Below, piece after piece: positions 31,398 through 36,989 of a stretch of DNA of 36,989 bases (its first letter is position 1; each line of letters begins with the position of its first letter). The stretch comes from Deltaproteobacteria bacterium (GTDB taxonomy: Bacteria > Myxococcota_A > Polyangia > JAAYKL01). A program made the position numbers and the translations under genes. The DNA lies in the NCBI GenBank assembly GCA_016936575.1, contig JAFGXQ010000236.1:1-36989 (forward strand). Reading direction: 5' to 3'. The notes under the pieces were generated by a model. It made no database searches. It worked only from the letters and a program-made list of their open reading frames with translations, and was not told where the DNA came from.

Positions 31398-33134
31398 ATG
31401 TCAGAAAACAGTATGACTTCAAAAAAAACCTCCCCCGAAGAATTCAACGATTCCCCGGATCTGTTTGAAAAGATGTGGGTGAAAGTGCTCCTGTTCGTGC
31501 TCATTCCCGGTGCTGTTTTCGTTTTAATCAGCGCCGGTATTCGCGTGTCGCAATACGGCATCGAGCATACCATTGTAGTGTTGTGTCAGAAGCAACTGGT
31601 TTCGGGAAGTACCGGTGCCATGCGGGTGACGCTGATAGACGACAATGCGGGGTTCTTTTTGCCGGAACGGATATCCGCCGTGCTTGAGAAGAATGCCAAA
31701 CGCTACCCCTTATTCGACGGTGAGGTGTTGGAAACCGGGGTGGCGGTTTCTCGAAATTTTGAGCTGCCTTTGCTCAAATCAGGACCGGCAGTGATGGAAA
31801 TCCAGGTGTACTTCGATAAGCAGCGGCGTGTGATCCGCAAGCCGGTGTCCATTGTGGGTAGCAGTCCCAAACCACGGTTCGCCGTGCCATCCGACACCAA
31901 GCCTGACATCATTGTGGCCAAGGCTTCGGATGGCGCGCATTTTGTGCGGGTATACACCGAAGGCCGGGGCGCGCCCAGTGGATTGTCCAGTCTGTTGTTC
32001 GTTCAGACGACCGATTCAGACGGAAATCCGGTGGAGAGTGACTATCGGTTGGCGCTTCCGACTTTTTCTAAAAAAGATAAAAAATCGAATGTTATTTCAG
32101 GCAGAACCGGACGCTTCGGGCTGGATGCGTTTCCGATTCAGCCGCTGGATTTGCATTATCCCATAACAGTAGAATCAACCGAAGATGTTGGTGATGCGCG
32201 CGGAGGAATCGATACGGATATAGCGCCTGACACCGACAGTGGGACCGATGCGAAAGACACTGACAGTGGGGAAGACTCCGACGGCAAAAGCGAGGTTCAG
32301 AAGGCACCTCAGATACTGGCTCCACCTGTGGTTTACAGCGGCATGAAGGTGGATTTCGCATCGCCCCTTGTGGCTGAGGGAGAGCCGATTGTAGCGAAAG
32401 TACAGCAGATTTCGGGAGGTGAAACCGTTTATCTCGACGTGTTCAAAGGGGGGCAGTGGCTTTATTCCACGTCCGGGTGGGTAGGCGCGGAAGGAACTGC
32501 TGAAATTCGATTTGACGCCCCGGCCGACGGTGTACTTCGCATTCAGGTGACGAATTCGCCGATGCAGTTTACGCGGAATGTGGCGGTGCGGCACGTATAT
32601 GTGATGGACGGCGCTGAAGATTATCGCGCCGCGTTTCAAATGATTGCCGCTATGGGAAAGGGAACGACACATCATGATGCGTGGCTGGCCTCGGTAAGCG
32701 CTCAGTTGCAGCAGGAGAAGGCACCGGAGGACATCAATCTGCTTACCGCATTTGCACTCTCCAGATTGTATCAGGGGCACAGTGAACTGCCGGTGCTGGT
32801 GAGCAGTCGCAAAGAAGATGATGCGGCCCTCAACGCGTTCAAGGCGACGTTTCAGACAGGGCTGATGGTCGCGATTTTACTACTGGGGGCAGCGGTTGCG
32901 GTGCTGATTACAGTGATTGCGTGGCAGTCCATCAAACGTCAGCAGCGGGTCACTCAGATGATTATGGACGACAACTCTGCAGATGAAGTGTTAGGCGATG
33001 ACGTGCCGGACCTCAGCGTCGCGGCAAAGACCTCCAGATTGTCACAGTGGATACAGATCGGCACGCTTTTTCTGGTTGTGATTTCGGCATTTTTCGCCAT
33101 CGGCCTACTGGTGATGACCCTTTCCTGGGTGTAG
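31398..33134 (+). CDS. Three-TM envelope protein with large extracytoplasmic region
   Basis: 578 aa; the start at 31398 has only a weak ribosome site. One TM helix (about 27-50), then about 430 residues probably outside the cytoplasm, then two TM helices (about 490-512 and 550-575) with a short cytosolic loop between. The outer region contains two beta-rich, possibly Ig-like modules (VRVYTEGRGAPSGLSSLLFVQTT around 185; VYSGMKVDFASPLVAEGEPIVAKV around 320) separated by an Asp/Ser/Thr linker (about 270-300) like that of the other surface proteins. No family recognised. It is divergent from the hybrid kinase and followed by a lipoprotein on the same strand. Confidence 0.65.
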   Translation: MSENSMTSKKTSPEEFNDSPDLFEKMWVKVLLFVLIPGAVFVLISAGIRVSQYGIEHTIVVLCQKQLVSGSTGAMRVTLIDDNAGFFLPERISAVLEKNAKRYPLFDGEVLETGVAVSRNFELPLLKSGPAVMEIQVYFDKQRRVIRKPVSIVGSSPKPRFAVPSDTKPDIIVAKASDGAHFVRVYTEGRGAPSGLSSLLFVQTTDSDGNPVESDYRLALPTFSKKDKKSNVISGRTGRFGLDAFPIQPLDLHYPITVESTEDVGDARGGIDTDIAPDTDSGTDAKDTDSGEDSDGKSEVQKAPQILAPPVVYSGMKVDFASPLVAEGEPIVAKVQQISGGETVYLDVFKGGQWLYSTSGWVGAEGTAEIRFDAPADGVLRIQVTNSPMQFTRNVAVRHVYVMDGAEDYRAAFQMIAAMGKGTTHHDAWLASVSAQLQQEKAPEDINLLTAFALSRLYQGHSELPVLVSSRKEDDAALNAFKATFQTGLMVAILLLGAAVAVLITVIAWQSIKRQQRVTQMIMDDNSADEVLGDDVPDLSVAAKTSRLSQWIQIGTLFLVVISAFFAIGLLVMTLSWV

Positions 33135-33208
33135 CCCGTCCAACCCAACCGGACTTCACAGATTTTTGCTGGCATCAGTCATACCTCTTAGTATCGTTCC
33201 GCGAGTGC

Positions 33209-33236
33209 TGGACATTTCTTTATATAAAGGTATAAA
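33209..33236 (+). promoter_or_regulatory. Promoter of the 33293 lipoprotein gene
   Basis: TGGACA (33209-33214), 16-base spacer, TATAAA (33231-33236). Each hexamer matches 5 of 6 consensus bases. Predicted start near 33243, leader about 50 bases. Confidence 0.45.
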
Positions 33237-33251
33237 AATCTACAATCGCTA

Positions 33252-33270
33252 AAAACGAAGGTCGTTTTTT
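33252..33270 (+). terminator. Leader hairpin with T-run upstream of the 33293 gene
   Basis: AAAACGA-AGG-TCGTTTT followed by further T residues, lying between the putative promoter and the ribosome site. It looks like a weak intrinsic terminator or mRNA-stabilising hairpin; the stem has only two G:C pairs. Confidence 0.35.
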
Positions 33271-33292
33271 ATTTATTGGAGGAGAACCGCAT

Positions 33293-34153
33293 ATGAAATC
33301 GAAAAATATTACTTTACCCATTTTATTGTATGTCGTGCTGGCCTTTGTCAGCGGTTGTCAGGGATGTGGTGTGTCCATTCCCGATTCTCCCGATGGAACC
33401 GTTGCCGTGGTGGCCACCCAGCTTGAAAAAGGGAATCCGCAAATCGTATGGCAGGCTCTGCCCAAAACGTATCAGTCCGACATTAATGGTCTGGTGCAGC
33501 AGTTTGCCGGAAAGATGGATCCGGAGCTGTGGGACAAAGGGTTCGCTGTGGCCGGTAAATTGACTGAGGTGGCCAAGGAGAAAAAAGAATTTATTCTGGC
33601 ATCTCCAATGGTGGGTCAGCTTCAGGTGAAAAAGGAAGATCTGGCAAAGCATTGGGATTCGGTGGTGGCGTTGCTGGAGGTTTTGGTCAAAAGTGAGCTC
33701 TCCAGTTTAGATGATTTGAAAAAATTTGACGGCGGTTCTTTTTTGTCGGGAACCGGCAAAGATTTGTTTGAAAAAGGAAAAGAGCTGAAAACGCTGGCTC
33801 CCGAGGATGCGCCCAAATCGTTTGCGGACATGAAGGTGGAGAAAGTGAACGAAAAAGAAAACAGCGCCATGTTGAAAATCACGTTCGATGGAAAGACCGA
33901 ATCGCTGGAAATGGCGAAAGTGGAAGAGCGCTGGATTCCCAAAGATATAGCGGGGGACTGGAAGGACATCATCGCTGAGGCGAAAAAGGGAATTGATGAG
34001 ATTTCGGGCGAACAGATGACCAAAAGCAAACCGCAGATTCTAATGATGATAGCCGGTATTGATGCCGGTCTGGATCAGCTGAAAAATGCCAAAACGCAAG
34101 CAGAATTTGATGCCGTGGTCCAGGGTATTCTCATGGGCGGGCTGATGCACTAG
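33293..34153 (+). CDS. Lipoprotein of unknown function
   Basis: 286 aa; GGAGGAGAACCGCAT precedes ATG 33293. Signal with lipobox VSGC (Cys22), then QGC. The rest is lysine- and glutamate-rich and mainly helical, with an internal beta-rich segment (SFADMKVEKVNEKENSAMLKITFDGK, about 180-205) resembling the small alpha+beta fold of DUF-type lipoproteins that modulate charge or bind ligands. No catalytic motif. Likely periplasmic, membrane-anchored. It has its own promoter and a hairpin in its leader. Confidence 0.65.
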   Translation: MKSKNITLPILLYVVLAFVSGCQGCGVSIPDSPDGTVAVVATQLEKGNPQIVWQALPKTYQSDINGLVQQFAGKMDPELWDKGFAVAGKLTEVAKEKKEFILASPMVGQLQVKKEDLAKHWDSVVALLEVLVKSELSSLDDLKKFDGGSFLSGTGKDLFEKGKELKTLAPEDAPKSFADMKVEKVNEKENSAMLKITFDGKTESLEMAKVEERWIPKDIAGDWKDIIAEAKKGIDEISGEQMTKSKPQILMMIAGIDAGLDQLKNAKTQAEFDAVVQGILMGGLMH

Positions 34154-34220
34154 ACGCTTTTCTGTTTTCCTGTTTCGTTATTTTTCATTGAAATCGTTGT
34201 TGTTCTCTGTTGGCGTATCT

Positions 34221-35546
34221 CTATTGCGCGATGGGCTGGGAGAGGGAGGGAAGCAGGCTGTTGCCGGTTTTGGGTTTTGCCGGGGCTGGTGCGGTAGGGG
34301 TTTCCGGCGTTGTTGCCGCAGGTGGCGTTGTAGTCGGCGCACTCGGTTCGGTTGCGGGAGCGGTGGTCGGCTTGGCAGGTGTTTCGGTGGAATCCGTCGG
34401 CGCAGATGCGGATGCCGGGGTCCCGACGCCCTGTGGCGACATGGGTTTTCCTGCGGGAGCGGCCTGTGTGGTCGCCGGTTCTTCGTGAACGATAATTTCT
34501 TTTTTCTGTTCGCTTTCTTTCTTGAGTTTGGCCGCTTCTTCTTCTCTAATCTGTTGAATCAGCGCCTGATACTCCGCGCAGGTGGTGAATTTTGCGCCCA
34601 CTGCTTTACAAGAGAGCGATTTTGCCCGCTGTTCTTCCGGTAAAATACCGAGGGGCGGATCGTCCCACGCGAAGGCAAGTGCCCCGCCGATATATACGGT
34701 GGGCGGCGCATCGAAATCGGTGCCCATCTGTGCGACGGAACCATTGATTTGCAGGTCGATTTTATTCCCTAGGTTGATCACGATTGAGAGTCCGCCGCGA
34801 ATACGGAATGCAGCTGAGGCGTCGTAGTCAATCACGTCAGAGACGAGATCGTCAATAACCGCGTCATCCACCTGTACATCGAGTACTTCGCCGTTGGGGC
34901 CGTATTCAATGTACACGTCGTCTACTGTTCCTTCACTGATGCGGTTTTGAAATTCTTCGTAGCGGATGATGGTATCCAGATTGAAGCTGGGGGCACCCTC
35001 CACCCAGGGAACAATCGAAAGATGTTTAATGGGGTTGATTTCCATGCCCAGACCGATGGTGAGGGGGAAGGTAATGTAATTGTGCTCACCGTTTGAAATG
35101 ATGGTGGGCACGGCGCCGCCGTAAAAAGAAAATGCCGCTTTGGGCATTCCGTTTTCATAGCGTTTTCCCATGGGAAGACCATACAGCGCCACCACCGAAC
35201 CGGCGACGCCGTGCATCGTAATGTCGATGTCATCCGGACCGAGATTTACGTATTGAAGCCCGAACTGGGCACTCAGCCTGCCTGTGGTGGAGGTGAAGTT
35301 GGCGTTGTAGCCGGCCATATTGGAAAACCCACCGCCCAACAGAAAGCCATGCTGGTAGTTGAAGACCACTGTAGACCGCGTTGTATCCCAGGTGGAAACC
35401 GCCCGTCCGTGGGTTCCCGCCTTGGCGAACGCGATTTTCGGACAGAGTAACAGGAGCATTGCGATGATGTAAAAGATGCTTCGGCCGGTGCTTCTTGGAG
35501 CTCGGTGAAAAACCGTGTGCCGTTGGAAGGCTTGCACAAAATTCAT
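34221..35546 (-). CDS. Beta-barrel-like envelope protein with Pro/Thr/Ala-rich C-terminal tail
   Basis: 441 aa from ATG 35546, chosen over ATG 35558 because GAGGT lies 5 bases before it. Signal segment with IIAMLLLLCPKIAFA (cleavage near 42). Residues about 45-310 show alternating beta strands of an outer-membrane barrel (STVVFNYQHGFLLGGGF, LSAQFGLQYVNLG, AAFRIRGGLSIVINLG). A short charged helical stretch follows (about 335-360, IREEEAAKLKKESEQKKEI), then 80 residues of Pro, Thr and Ala. A barrel normally ends in Phe at the C-terminus; here a long, probably periplasmic, disordered tail follows, perhaps contacting peptidoglycan or a partner. Family not recognised. Confidence 0.65.
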   Translation of the reverse strand: MNFVQAFQRHTVFHRAPRSTGRSIFYIIAMLLLLCPKIAFAKAGTHGRAVSTWDTTRSTVVFNYQHGFLLGGGFSNMAGYNANFTSTTGRLSAQFGLQYVNLGPDDIDITMHGVAGSVVALYGLPMGKRYENGMPKAAFSFYGGAVPTIISNGEHNYITFPLTIGLGMEINPIKHLSIVPWVEGAPSFNLDTIIRYEEFQNRISEGTVDDVYIEYGPNGEVLDVQVDDAVIDDLVSDVIDYDASAAFRIRGGLSIVINLGNKIDLQINGSVAQMGTDFDAPPTVYIGGALAFAWDDPPLGILPEEQRAKSLSCKAVGAKFTTCAEYQALIQQIREEEAAKLKKESEQKKEIIVHEEPATTQAAPAGKPMSPQGVGTPASASAPTDSTETPAKPTTAPATEPSAPTTTPPAATTPETPTAPAPAKPKTGNSLLPSLSQPIAQ

Positions 35547-35577
35547 ATGATACCTCATTTGATTTGGGTTCTACCTT

Positions 35578-35607
35578 ATTACATTACATAAACGGCTGAA
35601 ACTTCAA
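35578..35607 (-). promoter_or_regulatory. Candidate promoter of the 35546 gene
   Basis: On the minus strand TTGAAG (35607-35602), 18-base spacer, TGTAAT (35583-35578). Predicted start about 25 bases before ATG 35546. Confidence 0.35.
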
Positions 35608-35702
35608 GAAATAAACCGGTGGTTCAAACGCCCGAAGACGCATTTCAGTGAGAGCAAAATTTCAATTTTCCCGAGGCGGCCGCAGAAACCGGTCCGCACA
35701 AA

Positions 35703-36887
35703 TCAATTTGCCGAGTCTGTTGCCGAATCTGTCGCCGAATCTGTCGCCGAATCCGTCGAAGAATCCGAGTCCGTCGACGTTTCCTCAAACAGAGTTCGCA
35801 CCGGCCGGAAACCGATATTGAAAGTTCGATAAATGCACCTTGAGTGAAGAGGTCGCGACGGACGTGTGTAGCAGCCGGTTTGTCCCCAGAATCCGCCTCG
35901 AATGTCTACAGTATCGCCTTGCGCGGGGCCGACTGGGTCTACGAGGGTATTGATTGGATCTTCAGTAAGCGGTTGTCCCATAAAGTAGTAGTCGGTCCAT
36001 TCGTATACATTTCCTAGTGTGTCATAGAGCCCCCATGGGTTCGGGAGTTTTTGTTTCACCGGGTGAAGCGTATCGTTTGAATTAAAGCAATACCATGCGA
36101 TGTCGTTCAATGCTGGTTCGTCTTCACAATAACTCAATGCCGTATAATGTACATCTCCGCCATATGTGTGTGTTGCTGTACCAGCTTTTGCTGCGTATTC
36201 CCATTCTGCCGCAGTCGGAAGACGAAAGCCCGGGCATTCGTAGTAATTTGTGTATTTGTGGACATTTCCTGCGCAAGAGTACGTTGGCGTGTCGATCATA
36301 CATCCATCCGCATCTTCCGAACAACCGGTTCCAACTTCAGATGAACAGTTCGACAAATCATAGCAGGTATCTTTCCCTTCCAACCTTGATAACTTATTGC
36401 ACCATGCTAGCGCTTCAAAAAAATTGACAAAGGTAACGGGCTTTGAATCGCCGACATTGTGAGATGGATTGGGAAAATCAAGTGACTGCCATTGGGATTG
36501 GGTAATTTCTGTTTCTGCCATAACGAATGGATGCGTCAGCTCAACCGCAACTTCCGTTTCGGCAATCGGCGCCCTGCACGGTGTTGTTTCCGGCGAACCG
36601 AAAGTGAAACTTCCGGCTTCCAGCTGAATCCAATTGATTACCGGAGAGGTCTCCTTGCCGGTAAGTATGTCTTGAGGGCCAGTAATCTGACCGGTTGAGG
36701 TTTCGGTTTCTGTATTGCTGTCTGTCTCCGGAATGCTACCCGTTTCTGAATCAGCGGTCGGTGGATTTTTTGAACTACTACAACTGCAAGAAATAGCGGA
36801 TAATAGTGCGTAGACCAAGGAGGTAACGAATAAATTGTTACGTTGATGAGATATCATTTTATTACTCGAATGTGTTAAATATTTCAT
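35703..36887 (-). CDS. FGE/SUMF1-domain lipoprotein with Ser/Thr/Asp repeat tail
   Basis: 394 aa; AAGG lies 5 bases before ATG 36887. A signal segment ends near Cys34/Cys36. Residues about 40-80 are a Ser/Thr/Glu linker. The formylglycine-generating-enzyme-like domain (about 88-370) shows LEAGSFTFGSPE, PVTFVNFFEALAWCNKLS, FRLPTAAEWEYAAKAG, LGNVYEWTDYYF, RGGFW and GFRPVR. Most members outside true FGE are ligand-binding or structural, and the catalytic cysteine pair of FGE was not located. The C-terminus is a TDSA repeat tail (about 372-394). Probably a surface lipoprotein. Not an obvious partner of the sulfatase-like protein at the other end of the window, which has Thr at the modified position. 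Confidence 0.82.
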   Translation of the reverse strand: MKYLTHSSNKMISHQRNNLFVTSLVYALLSAISCSCSSSKNPPTADSETGSIPETDSNTETETSTGQITGPQDILTGKETSPVINWIQLEAGSFTFGSPETTPCRAPIAETEVAVELTHPFVMAETEITQSQWQSLDFPNPSHNVGDSKPVTFVNFFEALAWCNKLSRLEGKDTCYDLSNCSSEVGTGCSEDADGCMIDTPTYSCAGNVHKYTNYYECPGFRLPTAAEWEYAAKAGTATHTYGGDVHYTALSYCEDEPALNDIAWYCFNSNDTLHPVKQKLPNPWGLYDTLGNVYEWTDYYFMGQPLTEDPINTLVDPVGPAQGDTVDIRGGFWGQTGCYTRPSRPLHSRCIYRTFNIGFRPVRTLFEETSTDSDSSTDSATDSATDSATDSAN

Positions 36888-36989
36888 ATGTACCTTAATC
36901 TAATATGTAACTTTCGAGTCAATAGCTGCGGTTACAAAATATTGTGCCTTCAGCGGTTCACTACTGTACAGAGCATCCACCGAATACGC

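Overview
The window looks like chromosomal DNA of a Gram-negative, diderm bacterium. Indicators are outer-membrane-type beta-barrel proteins with signal peptides, seven predicted lipoproteins, a GspC-like type II secretion protein, a Slt-type lytic transglycosylase, FtsEX and a B12-dependent class II ribonucleotide reductase. Several exported proteins carry long Asp-rich linkers (Asp alternating with Thr, Ala or Ser), a habit I associate with uncultured deltaproteobacterial or Myxococcota/Bradymonadota-like genomes. That assignment is inference; there is no rRNA or other phylogenetic anchor. No tRNA, rRNA, CRISPR array, insertion sequence or prophage was seen.

Layout. 1-4000 (+): 3' part of a GH8 glycosidase behind an Asp-rich linker, a sulfatase-fold lipoprotein and a lone GspC-like protein. 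4018-7162: a compact sigma-54 island. Its activator gene (6702-5245, minus) has its own sigma-70-type promoter. Three small or stress-type genes around it (PRC-barrel protein, 69-aa DUF438-like protein, 70-aa zinc-ribbon protein) each have a -24/-12 promoter. 7194-11039 (minus): MscS-type channel, SSS-family symporter and a second sigma-54 activator with a Cys-rich PAS domain. 11245-12950: a beta-barrel protein, then an Asp-linker lipoprotein on the opposite strand. 13139-13660: GcvR-like double ACT protein, followed by a 517-bp gene-free stretch that may encode a structured RNA.

14178-17935: Slt-type lytic transglycosylase and convergent MurC, both peptidoglycan genes. 18032-20806: class II ribonucleotide reductase with a complex control region (NrdR-like boxes, DnaA-box-like repeats). 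21223-23470: ftsE, ftsX and an EnvC-like coiled-coil protein lacking the LytM domain, a cell-division cassette. 23472-24140: DtxR-family regulator that keeps only the primary metal site. 24318-26396: divergent EF-G paralogue. 26522-36887: mostly envelope proteins (three lipoproteins, a three-TM protein, a beta-barrel with a Pro/Thr-rich tail, an FGE-like lipoprotein) plus a hybrid histidine kinase with two receivers and an HPt domain.

The best candidate for something undescribed is the 4018-7162 island: three sigma-54 promoters with exact GG-N10-GC spacing beside an activator whose receiver has lost its acidic pocket and conserved lysine. Next are the nrdJ control region, the LytM-less EnvC-like protein and the possible structured RNA at 13867-14080. 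All of these are read by eye without alignments, so family assignments rest on recognised motifs.
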